Shown: one piece after another, positions 49,850-57,868 of the stretch
Layout of the letters: each line of letters begins with the position of its first letter
Numbering within the stretch: position 1 is the stretch's first letter
Assembly: GCF_029714425.1 (NCBI RefSeq)
Contig: NZ_CP121668.1
Coordinates: 5,229,501-5,293,500 of the forward strand
DNA length: 64,000 bases
Direction: 5' to 3'
Source of the DNA: Bradyrhizobium sp. CB2312
GTDB taxonomy: Bacteria; Pseudomonadota; Alphaproteobacteria; Rhizobiales; Xanthobacteraceae
Program-made: the position numbers and the translations under genes
Notes under the pieces: model-generated
The model's database searches: none
What the model was told of the DNA's origin: nothing
The model's input: the letters and a program-made list of their open reading frames with translations, nothing else

Positions 49850-50836
49850 CTAGGCTCGGGCGATGCCGGCTCGTTGTGCCGGCAACGCGGCAACTCCGAG
49901 TGTCTGCGACGGGCGCTCCCCAAACACTGCAAAGTAATATTGCGCGAACCGGCCGAGTTCGTAAAAGCCCTGCTCCATCGCGACGGCCGCCACGGTGGTT
50001 GAGCCGGGCGCGCTCTCGCGCAGGATGGAATGAACGGCGCAGAGCCGCTTGTGCCGGAGGAAACTGACCGGGCCGAGGCCGAACACCTCCTGAAAGGCGC
50101 GGTGCAAGGTGCGCCGCGACACGCCCAGCGCCGCGCAAATTTCCGACACGTGCACCGGGCGTGTGCCGGCTTCGTCGAGATAATCCTCAACCCTGCGGAT
50201 CATCCGTCGCGCCGAAGGCAGCCAGCCGCTGTGGTCAGGCGGCAGCGACGACATGACGTTGGCCGCCATGCATTCGACGATCGCTCGTTTCCAGAACTCG
50301 AAGGTCGAGGGCGTCAAGCCGTCCTGGTTCGTCCGCAGATGCGACATGATCCGGACCAGGCGACGCGAGGCAATCGTACCGGTCTCGGGATCCGCCCGAA
50401 AATGGCCGCGGCTGCGCCAGGTGTCGGGATCGCTCAGTCGCGCCTCGCCGCCGAACAGCGAGGCAACCCCATCGAGGTCGAAGCGCATCGCGGCGTAAGC
50501 GGACGCGCCGTGGAAGACGCCGTCATGCTCGAGCAGCGGCGGGATCACGAGCACGTCGTTGAGCTGCATGTCGAACGACCAGTGCGCAACGCGCTCCTCA
50601 GCCGCGAGCAGCATGCCGATGATCAGCTTGTCGTCGCTGGAGACGCGCTGCGTGCGCATGCCGACGTTGAAGGCGCCGATGCTGAGCGAGAAGTCGCCGA
50701 TACCAACATGCGACAACGTCCCGCGCAGTCGTCCGCGTCCGAGCTGCATCACGTCGACATGCGAGCCGTGAACGGCCTGGTGAAGTCCTTCGAAACCGTC
50801 GAGCTTGCGCGAATCAACCAGAAGGAACTGCCCCAT
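49850..50836 (-). CDS. AraC-family transcriptional regulator
   Basis: This 328-aa protein has an N-terminal cupin-like sensor (residues 1-200, MGQFLLVDSRKLDGFEGLHQ) and a C-terminal AraC domain: VHVSEICAALGVSRRTLHRA, FQEVFGLGPVSFLRHKRLCA, and AMEQGFYELGRFAQYYFAVF-GERPSQTL. It is divergent from the sulfatase locus across a 350-476 bp gap and is the obvious candidate regulator for it (inference). Confidence 0.88.
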   Translation of the reverse strand: MGQFLLVDSRKLDGFEGLHQAVHGSHVDVMQLGRGRLRGTLSHVGIGDFSLSIGAFNVGMRTQRVSSDDKLIIGMLLAAEERVAHWSFDMQLNDVLVIPPLLEHDGVFHGASAYAAMRFDLDGVASLFGGEARLSDPDTWRSRGHFRADPETGTIASRRLVRIMSHLRTNQDGLTPSTFEFWKRAIVECMAANVMSSLPPDHSGWLPSARRMIRRVEDYLDEAGTRPVHVSEICAALGVSRRTLHRAFQEVFGLGPVSFLRHKRLCAVHSILRESAPGSTTVAAVAMEQGFYELGRFAQYYFAVFGERPSQTLGVAALPAQRAGIARA

Positions 50837-51186
50837 GGCCGCACCCTGTCACTCAAGCGCGACAATTCTGCGGCATGCAGCGGTGCGATACCACCACAAC
50901 GCGAGATGGATGCGACAACCCGCCTGCGCGTTTTGATACAAACGCTATCGAAATCCGGCGAGCGAAATTGCTGCACCCGACGCTAGTTGCTGCGATTTGT
51001 AACATGGGGCGTTAAGTCTCACCCACTGCTTCAGCGTACTGGCACAAACTGCACATCACAGCCTCCCATTCTTCGGATACCGTTTGCAACCTCAGCGATA
51101 TCAATCGGAAGCGCTCTGTCGATGGCGGAGCGCACGCGGCAGGGTTTTTGCCGCGTGGTGGAAGCCGTGCGTAAAGGAAAGAGCGG
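50837..51186. other. 350-bp divergent control region of the sulfatase locus
   Basis: No gene is supported here. If the formylglycine-enzyme gene starts at 51313, the non-coding region extends to 51312. I saw no perfect inverted repeat, and a TGGCAC..TGC pair near 51040 has the wrong spacing for a sigma-54 promoter. Confidence 0.45.
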
Positions 51187-51312
51187 TTGACGCAATACCG
51201 CGTCTTTCTCTCCAAGAGCGCCGAGAATGAGGGGGCCAGACAATGCGTCCAGCGTACAGGACAACGCGCCGTCGTCGGCATCTGCCACCTACGCCGTAGC
51301 GTCAGGTCCACC

Positions 51313-52326
51313 ATGCTGCGGGCAGACCTCGATCATTGCGAGTGGTTGCCGGACGATGCGAAGACCGGCGAGATGGTCTTCATTCCCGGCGGAACCTTTC
51401 GCATGGGATCCGACCATCATTATCCCGAGGAGGCGCCGAGCCATCGCGTTTCGGTCGACGGCTTCTGGATCGATCGCACACCCGTCACCAACCGGCAGTT
51501 CAAGCAGTTCGTCAACGCGACCGGCCATGTCACGGAAGCGCAGATCGTTCCAGACCCCAAGGACTATCCCGGCGCCCTGAAAGAGATGCTCTACGCGGGA
51601 TCATTGGTGTTCTCGCCGCTGCCGCGCATCACCGATCTCGCCGACTGGAGCCAGTGGTGGTCTTTCATGCGCGGCGCCAACTGGCGCCATCCTTACGGTC
51701 CCGGCAGCAACATCAAGGGCCTCGACGATCATCCGGTCGTGCACGTCTCCTACAGTGATGCGGCAGCCTATGCCCATTGGGCCGGCAAGGAGCTGCCGAC
51801 GGAAGCCGAATGGGAGTTTGCCGCGCGGGGTGGCCTCGAAGGCGAGGAGTTCGCCTGGGGCGATGCTCTGATGCCTGGCGGCAAGCACATGGCCAATATC
51901 TGGCAGGGGAACTTCCCCGTCCAGAATCTCGGCGAGGATGGGTTCAAGCGTACCTCGCCGGTCATGGCCTTTCCGCCGAACGGCTACGGTCTCCACGACA
52001 TGATCGGCAATGTCTGGGAGTGGACATCCGACTGGTGGTCGGCCCGGCACATGGCCGAGGCTGCAAAACCCTGCTGCATCCCGAAGAATCCGCGCGGCGG
52101 CCCCGAGGATGCGAGCTTTGATCCATGTCAACCCGACATCCGCATCCCGCGCAAAGTCTTGAAGGGCGGCTCGCATCTGTGCGCGCCGAACTATTGCCGC
52201 CGGTACCGCCCCGCGGCGCGCCATGCCGAGCCGGTCGATACCTCGACCAGCCATGTCGGATTCAGGTGCGTGGTGCGGCTACCGGTTGGCGTTCGTCACG
52301 AGCAGGAAGGACGTGCCGCAACGTAG
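51313..52326 (+). CDS. Formylglycine-generating enzyme (SUMF1 family)
   Basis: This 337-aa protein (379 aa if started at 51187) has the FGE fold: MVFIPGGTFRMGSDHHYPEE, FWIDRTPVTNRQFKQFVNAT, ELPTEAEWEFAARGGLEGEE, MIGNVWEWTSDWW and VLKGGSHLCAPNYCRRYRPA. The last contains the Cys pair that binds copper and oxidises the sulfatase cysteine. It lies 10 bp upstream of a sulfatase gene carrying the target motif, so the pair is functionally coupled. Confidence 0.93.
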   Translation: MLRADLDHCEWLPDDAKTGEMVFIPGGTFRMGSDHHYPEEAPSHRVSVDGFWIDRTPVTNRQFKQFVNATGHVTEAQIVPDPKDYPGALKEMLYAGSLVFSPLPRITDLADWSQWWSFMRGANWRHPYGPGSNIKGLDDHPVVHVSYSDAAAYAHWAGKELPTEAEWEFAARGGLEGEEFAWGDALMPGGKHMANIWQGNFPVQNLGEDGFKRTSPVMAFPPNGYGLHDMIGNVWEWTSDWWSARHMAEAAKPCCIPKNPRGGPEDASFDPCQPDIRIPRKVLKGGSHLCAPNYCRRYRPAARHAEPVDTSTSHVGFRCVVRLPVGVRHEQEGRAAT

Positions 52327-52336
52327 GGAGTATCGC

Positions 52337-54049
52337 ATGAGCAGCGAGTCGAAGAACAAGAACAACCAGTCCCGTCAACCGATCGATCGCAGACATCTGC
52401 TGCTTGGAACATCCTCCATCGTCGCCGCCGCGGCCCTGACGTCCGAGGCCATGGCGCAGGCCCAGAAAGCAGCCCCTGCCCCTGCCCCCGCCCCGTCGCC
52501 GACGTCGTCCGGCCGCAAGCCGAACATCCTCGTGATCTTCGGCGACGACATCGGCCAGACCAATATCTCCGCCTATTCCTTCGGCGTGATGGGATATCGC
52601 ACCCCGAACATCGATCGCCTCGCCAAAGAAGGCATGATGTTCACCGACTACTATGCCGAGCAGAGCTGCACCGCCGGGCGATCGTCGTTCATCACCGGCC
52701 AGTGCACGCTGCGGACGGGATTGTCGAAGGTCGGCATTCCCGGTGCCGCCGTCGGCCTCCAGTCACGCGACGTGACGATCGCCGAATTGCTCAAACCGCT
52801 TGGTTATGCGACCGGCCAGTTCGGCAAGAACCATCTCGGCGATCGCAACGAATACCTGCCGACCGTGCACGGTTTCGACGAGTTCTTTGGCAATCTGTAT
52901 CACCTCAACGCCGAGGAGGATCCGGAGAACCGGTTCTATCCGCGCGACCCCGGCTTCCTGGAGAAATTCGGACCACGCGGCGTCCTGCGCTGCAAGGCCA
53001 GCGAACGCGACGATCCGACCGAGCACCCGCGCTTCGGACGGGTCGGCAAGCAGACCATCGAGGATACCGGCTCTCTAAACAAGAAGCGGATGGAGACGAT
53101 CGACGACGAGACCTCGGCTGCGGCGATCGATTTCATCAAGCGGCAGGCGCAGGCCAACACGCCGTTCTTCTGCTGGTTCAACTCCACCCGCATGCATTTC
53201 CGCACGCATGTCCGGCCCGAGCATCGCGACAAGCCTGGGCTGACGTCCCGGACCGAATATGCGGACGGTATGATCGAGCACGATGCGACGATCGGAACGA
53301 TCCTGAAGGCGCTCGACGATCTCGGCATCGCCAATGACACCATCCTGATCTACACGACCGACAACGGACCGCACCAGAATTCCTGGCCCGATGCGGGCAC
53401 GACCCCGTTCCGCAGCGAGAAGAACACCAATTGGGAAGGCGCATTCCGCGTTCCCTGCATGATCCGATGGCCTGGCCGCGTCGCAGCCGGCTCTGTCTCG
53501 AACGAGCTCGTCAGCGGTCTCGACTGGATGCCGACGCTGCTCGCCGCCGCAGGCGATGCCGACGTCAAGCAGAAGCTCCTGAATGGTTATCAGGTCGGCG
53601 GCAGGACTTTCAAGGTCCATCTCGATGGCTACGACCAGCTTGCCTATCTCACGGGACAGCAGCCCAACGGTGCGCGCAAGGAATTCGTCTATTTCAACGA
53701 CGACGGCGACGTCGTCGCTGCGCGTATCGAGAACTGGAAGATCGTGTTCGAGGAGCAGCGCGCAAACGGAACGCTGCGCATCTGGGCCGAGCCATTCACG
53801 AAGCTTCGCGTCCCGAAATTCTTCAACCTGCGCTCGGATCCCTATGAGCGCGCCGACGTCACGTCCAATGTCTACTACGACTGGCTCATGTCGGACGCGG
53901 CGGGCGTCATGATCGCAGGGCCAACGATCCTGTCGCAGTTCCTGCTGACATTCAAAGCGTACCCGCCGAGCCAGCGGCCATCGAGCTTCAGCATCGACCA
54001 GATGGTCGAGAAGATGCAGCAGAGTTTTGACGCGGTGCAGAGTAACTGA
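52337..54049 (+). CDS. Tat-exported arylsulfatase
   Basis: This 570-aa type I sulfatase has a twin-arginine signal (DRRHLLLGTSSIVAAAALTS), a Pro/Ala linker, NILVIFGDDIGQTN (Asp70/Asp71 for calcium), and CTAGR at 111-115, where Cys111 becomes formylglycine. Later landmarks are FGKNHLGDRN and TTDNGPHQNSWPDAG. The CTAGR variant (Ala-Gly in place of Pro-Ser) is accepted by aerobic FGE. It hydrolyses a sulfate ester in the periplasm. Sulfate-ester type is unknown. Confidence 0.93.
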   Translation: MSSESKNKNNQSRQPIDRRHLLLGTSSIVAAAALTSEAMAQAQKAAPAPAPAPSPTSSGRKPNILVIFGDDIGQTNISAYSFGVMGYRTPNIDRLAKEGMMFTDYYAEQSCTAGRSSFITGQCTLRTGLSKVGIPGAAVGLQSRDVTIAELLKPLGYATGQFGKNHLGDRNEYLPTVHGFDEFFGNLYHLNAEEDPENRFYPRDPGFLEKFGPRGVLRCKASERDDPTEHPRFGRVGKQTIEDTGSLNKKRMETIDDETSAAAIDFIKRQAQANTPFFCWFNSTRMHFRTHVRPEHRDKPGLTSRTEYADGMIEHDATIGTILKALDDLGIANDTILIYTTDNGPHQNSWPDAGTTPFRSEKNTNWEGAFRVPCMIRWPGRVAAGSVSNELVSGLDWMPTLLAAAGDADVKQKLLNGYQVGGRTFKVHLDGYDQLAYLTGQQPNGARKEFVYFNDDGDVVAARIENWKIVFEEQRANGTLRIWAEPFTKLRVPKFFNLRSDPYERADVTSNVYYDWLMSDAAGVMIAGPTILSQFLLTFKAYPPSQRPSSFSIDQMVEKMQQSFDAVQSN

Positions 54050-54051
54050 CG

Positions 54052-54282
54052 GTGGCGCCAGGGCAGACGCAGACGTCGCGCACGGCCGTCATGCCGAAGG
54101 CGATCGAGGCCGTGCCGTTCGCCGTTCGCGTCAGGCTCGACAACGCGGAGTTCGTCAGGCGACTGCCGACCGGCAGCGCCGGAACGGCGGCGATCTACAC
54201 CGACCACGTCAGGCCGACCCACATCGTCCACCGCCTGCGCCTGCGGCAGGTCGCGATCCTGAACTACGTCAATCCGTTCTAG
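54052..54282 (+). pseudogene. C-terminal remnant of an HlyD/EmrA-type membrane fusion protein
   Basis: The 76 codons contain AVRVRLDNAEFVRRLPTGSA, GTAAIYTDHVRPTHIVHRLR and an NYVNPF end, which I recognise as the last segment of YibH-like HlyD family proteins (normally about 300-380 aa). The N-terminal membrane anchor, hairpin and lipoyl domain are missing. It starts directly at the sulfatase stop and ends 12 bp before the DUF1254 gene. It may be a deletion scar in the operon. Confidence 0.65.
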
Positions 54283-54294
54283 CTGAGAGGACAC

Positions 54295-55314
54295 ATGAAA
54301 AGAACAGTGCTGACGGTCCCGTTCCTTCTCTTCATGTCGAGCGCGCAAGCGCAGTCGCCGGTCCCGGTGACCGTCGATAATTTCGGGCGTGCGGAGTCCG
54401 ACCTCTATTTCGGTAACGGGGTCAAGGAGGCCGGCGGGATCGGCAAGCTGTTTCACCACCGCGAGCCCGTGGCGATGGACAAGCAGGGCGTTATCCGCTC
54501 GAACCGCGATACGCTGTATTCGCTGGCCGTGGTCGATCTCGATGCCGGACCGGTGACGATTACCTTGCCCGACGCTGGCAAGCGGTTCCGGTCGTTGATG
54601 GTGATCAACGAGGACCACTACATCGTCGGCGACATCGAGTATCGCGCCGGCAAATACAGCTATGACCGGAACAGGGTCGGCACCCGCTATGGGCTGATCG
54701 GACTGAGGACCCTCGTCGATCCCAGTGATCCCAAGGATGTCGAGAAGGTCCGCGCCGTCCAGGACGCCGTCACGATCAGCCAGAAAGCGCCTGGCACGTT
54801 CGAGATACCGAACTGGGATCCGGCAAGCCAGAAGAAGGTGCGCGACGCCCTCCTCGTGCTTGCCTCGACCGCAGGCGGCTTCAAGAATGCGTTTGGCGCC
54901 AAGGGACAGGTCGATCCGGTCAGGCATCTGATCGCAACCGCAGCAGGATGGGGCGGAAATCCCGACAAGGACGCAACCTATCTCAGCTTCACCCCCGAGA
55001 AGAACGACGGCAGCACGGTCTACAGATTGACAGTTCCCGGCAACGTGCCGGTCGACGGCTTCTGGTCCATCAGCCTCTACAACGCCGAGGGCTATTTCGA
55101 GAAGAACCCGTACGACGCCTACTCGCTCAACAATCTGACCGCGGCGAAATCGGCTGACGGCTCAACGACCGTCCAGTTCGGCGGCTGCGACGGCAAGATC
55201 CCGAACTGCCTGCCGACCATGAAAGGCTGGAATTACACGGTCCGGCTCTATCGGCCGCGCCCTGAAATCCTGAACGGCAAGTGGAAATTCCCCGAGGCGC
55301 AGCCGGTGGGCTGA
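54295..55314 (+). CDS. Exported DUF1254/DUF1214 protein (short form)
   Basis: This 339-aa protein has a signal peptide (TVLTVPFLLFMSSAQA), a DUF1254-type N-domain (VIRSNRDTLYSLAVVDLDAG, FRSLMVINEDHYIVGDIEYR) and a DUF1214 C-domain (VYRLTVPGNVPVDGFWSISL, GWNYTVRLYRPRPEILNGKW). Periplasmic, enzymatic role unknown. It is the first of two such genes in tandem (22 bp apart), possibly acting as a pair on the desulfated product. Confidence 0.85.
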   Translation: MKRTVLTVPFLLFMSSAQAQSPVPVTVDNFGRAESDLYFGNGVKEAGGIGKLFHHREPVAMDKQGVIRSNRDTLYSLAVVDLDAGPVTITLPDAGKRFRSLMVINEDHYIVGDIEYRAGKYSYDRNRVGTRYGLIGLRTLVDPSDPKDVEKVRAVQDAVTISQKAPGTFEIPNWDPASQKKVRDALLVLASTAGGFKNAFGAKGQVDPVRHLIATAAGWGGNPDKDATYLSFTPEKNDGSTVYRLTVPGNVPVDGFWSISLYNAEGYFEKNPYDAYSLNNLTAAKSADGSTTVQFGGCDGKIPNCLPTMKGWNYTVRLYRPRPEILNGKWKFPEAQPVG

Positions 55315-55336
55315 GCACGCACACAGGGAGCCTGCG

Positions 55337-56770
55337 ATGAAGACGCTGCTTTCCGGAGTTGTTGCCATGATGCTGACGGCTACGGGGACATCCGCGCAGA
55401 CCGCCTCGCTGGACGAGCTCGCCGCGCGCCAGGTCCAGCGCCGCGCCGTCGAGGCGGTTGTCTGGGGCATGCCGATCGTCAATTACGATCTCATGCTGCA
55501 GGAGATGCTGACCAAGACACCAGGCAAGGTGAACGAGGTGATCTACTGGGGCAAGCCGCTGGACTGGAAGAACCAGACGCTGACGCCCAATCCCGACACG
55601 CTCTACTTCATGGCATTTCTGAATACGAAGGACGTCGGTCCCATTGCCATCGAAATTCCGCCGGCGGGGCCCGCTGGCTCCCTCAACGCCAACATCGTCA
55701 ACGCCTGGCAGCAGCCGCTGGAAGACGCAGGCCTGCTCGGCGTGGACAAGGGCGCCGGCGTCAAGCTCGTGATGCTGCCGCCCGGCTACACGGGCCAGAC
55801 GCCGGCCGGATTCGAGCCGCTCCAGCCCAACACGTTCGGCAGCTACGTGCTGTTCCGCTCCAACATGAAGAGCCACGGCGATGCCGATGTCGCCAATTCC
55901 ATCGCTTACGGCAAGCAGATCAAGGTTTATCCAATTTCGCAGGCATCGAATCCCCAGGCGACGGTCTTTACCGACGTCAAGGACGTCCTGTTCGACTCGA
56001 CGATCCGCTACGACGACAGCTTCTTCGTCAATCTCGATCGCGCCGTGCAAAGCGAGCCATGGCTGATGCGCGACCGGGCGATGATCGATCAGCTACGCAC
56101 GATCGGCATCGAGAAGGGCAAGGCGTTCGCACCGGATGCGAAGCTGAGGCAGGCGCTGAAGGACGGCATTCGCGAAGCCCACGCACTGATGGGAGCGAGA
56201 TACGACGCCGGTCTGCCCGCATTTTTCGACGGCACGCACTGGACGCTCCCTGCGCATCCGGAGGTGCTGAACGCGGCCGCGGCCAATTTCGAGGAGCCGA
56301 ATGCCTATCCGGTCGACTGGCGGGGTCTCGCCTACACCTATGCCTATGTCGGCATCAAGCGACTCGGCGCCGGCCAGTTCTACCTGATCAACATCAAGGA
56401 TAGGGATGGCCAGAGCTACGACGGCGGAACGACGTATCGCCTCCACGTTCCGCCGAACGTACCAGTGGACCAGTATTGGTCACTGACGGCCTATGACCGC
56501 GATACGCACGCGCTGATCAAGAATGTCGACCGTGCCAGTCGGGCTTCGAACAACGCCGACGTGAAGAAGAATGCCGACGGCTCGGTCGATGTCTACCTTG
56601 GACCCAAGCCGCCCACAGGCCAGGAGGCGAACTGGATCCCGACCGATCCCGCCCGCAAATTCGAAATGATGTTCCGCCTCTATGGGCCGAAGCAGGAGCT
56701 GTTCGCAAAGAGCTGGAAGCTGCCTGATGTCGAGCCTCTCGCCACGACGGTCGGCGGCGCGACGAAGTAG
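55337..56770 (+). CDS. Exported DUF1254/DUF1214 protein (long form)
   Basis: This 477-aa protein has a signal peptide (TLLSGVVAMMLTATGTSAQ), a DUF1254 domain (VVWGMPIVNYDLMLQEML; LTPNPDTLYFMAFLNTKDVG), a middle segment with helices, and a DUF1214 domain (TYRLHVPPNVPVDQYWSLTA; FEMMFRLYGPKQELFAKSWK). AGGGAG precedes the ATG. It has the normal length for the fused family. Confidence 0.88.
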   Translation: MKTLLSGVVAMMLTATGTSAQTASLDELAARQVQRRAVEAVVWGMPIVNYDLMLQEMLTKTPGKVNEVIYWGKPLDWKNQTLTPNPDTLYFMAFLNTKDVGPIAIEIPPAGPAGSLNANIVNAWQQPLEDAGLLGVDKGAGVKLVMLPPGYTGQTPAGFEPLQPNTFGSYVLFRSNMKSHGDADVANSIAYGKQIKVYPISQASNPQATVFTDVKDVLFDSTIRYDDSFFVNLDRAVQSEPWLMRDRAMIDQLRTIGIEKGKAFAPDAKLRQALKDGIREAHALMGARYDAGLPAFFDGTHWTLPAHPEVLNAAAANFEEPNAYPVDWRGLAYTYAYVGIKRLGAGQFYLINIKDRDGQSYDGGTTYRLHVPPNVPVDQYWSLTAYDRDTHALIKNVDRASRASNNADVKKNADGSVDVYLGPKPPTGQEANWIPTDPARKFEMMFRLYGPKQELFAKSWKLPDVEPLATTVGGATK

Positions 56771-56830
56771 CGGGGGCCGCGTTTGGGAAGCCCGGCCTGG
56801 TGGGTGCAACGACAAGAACGAGAAAACGAC

Positions 56831-57847
56831 ATGACGGGACACATGCGAAGCGCCGCGCTGGCATCTGCGTTGATGGTGACGGCCTTCCCCCCTCAACCCG
56901 CCCTCGCCGCTGCCGGCGGCGTCAGCTTCTGGCTTCCAGGCATCTTCGGCAGCTTTGCAGCCGTGCCGGTGACGCCGGGATGGGCCTATTCGACGATCTA
57001 CATTCATCTCAGCGACAAGGCCGGGACCGGGCAGAACTTCGTCACCAGCGGCGGCATCCCGGGATCGGTGACCGCCGGCCTCAATGCACATGCCGACGTG
57101 CTCGCGATGGGTATCACCTACACCTCGCCGACGCCGGTGCTAGGCGGCCAGGCCGGATTCAGCGTGCTCACCGCGCCCGGCAATATCGCGGCCGGCATCG
57201 ACGCGACGCTGACCGGCCCGCGCGGCAACACCATCTCGGGCAGCGCCACGGACAATCGCACCACGCTGACCGACGTGTTCTACCAGGGCACGCTGAAATG
57301 GAACCAGGGCGTCCACAACGAGCTGATCTACATCACCGGCAACATCCCGAGCGGCACCTACGATTCCAGCCGGCTCGCGAATCTGAGCTTCGGCTTCCCC
57401 GCGATCGATGCGGGCGCCGGCTACACCTATCTCGATCCGAAGACCGGACACGAATTCTCCGTCGTCGGCGGCCTCACCTACAGTTTCATGAACGGCGCGC
57501 TACAGTACCAGAACGGCATCGACTTCCATCTCGACTGGGCCGCCTCGCAGTTCGTCAGCAAGAACGTCCATGTCGGTCTCGCCGGCTATTACTTCCAGCA
57601 GATCACCGATGACAGCGGCCCCGGCGCCAAGCTCGGCGGCTTCAGAGGCATGTCGGTCGGCATCGGCCCGCAGATCGGCTTCATGATCCCGATGTCCGAC
57701 GACTATCAGGGCTATCTCAACATCCGCGGCTACAAGGACCTCGAGACCGAGAACCGGCCGAACAGCTGGTCGACCTGGGTCACCTTCTCGGTCTCGCCGG
57801 GAGCGCGCGCAGCGGCCGCGACGAAGCCGATCGTTCGAAAATACTGA
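56831..57847 (+). CDS. Outer-membrane channel, phenol-degradation MetA-like family
   Basis: This 338-aa protein has a signal peptide (ASALMVTAFPPQPALAAA), then GGVSFWLPGIFGSFAAVP, a start typical of SphA/MetA-like beta-barrel channels linked with aromatic compound uptake. Amphipathic strands continue to the end. It probably lets the hydrophobic or sulfated substrate cross the outer membrane. ATG 56831 starts the signal. Confidence 0.82.
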   Translation: MTGHMRSAALASALMVTAFPPQPALAAAGGVSFWLPGIFGSFAAVPVTPGWAYSTIYIHLSDKAGTGQNFVTSGGIPGSVTAGLNAHADVLAMGITYTSPTPVLGGQAGFSVLTAPGNIAAGIDATLTGPRGNTISGSATDNRTTLTDVFYQGTLKWNQGVHNELIYITGNIPSGTYDSSRLANLSFGFPAIDAGAGYTYLDPKTGHEFSVVGGLTYSFMNGALQYQNGIDFHLDWAASQFVSKNVHVGLAGYYFQQITDDSGPGAKLGGFRGMSVGIGPQIGFMIPMSDDYQGYLNIRGYKDLETENRPNSWSTWVTFSVSPGARAAAATKPIVRKY

Positions 57848-57868
57848 CGGAGGCGTCACGCAGCTCCG

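Noticed and set aside
51035..51060. Sigma-54 promoter (TGGCAC...TGC) ahead of the formylglycine-enzyme gene
   Set aside because: The GG-to-GC spacing is 8 bp, not 10, and no enhancer-binding activator is nearby.
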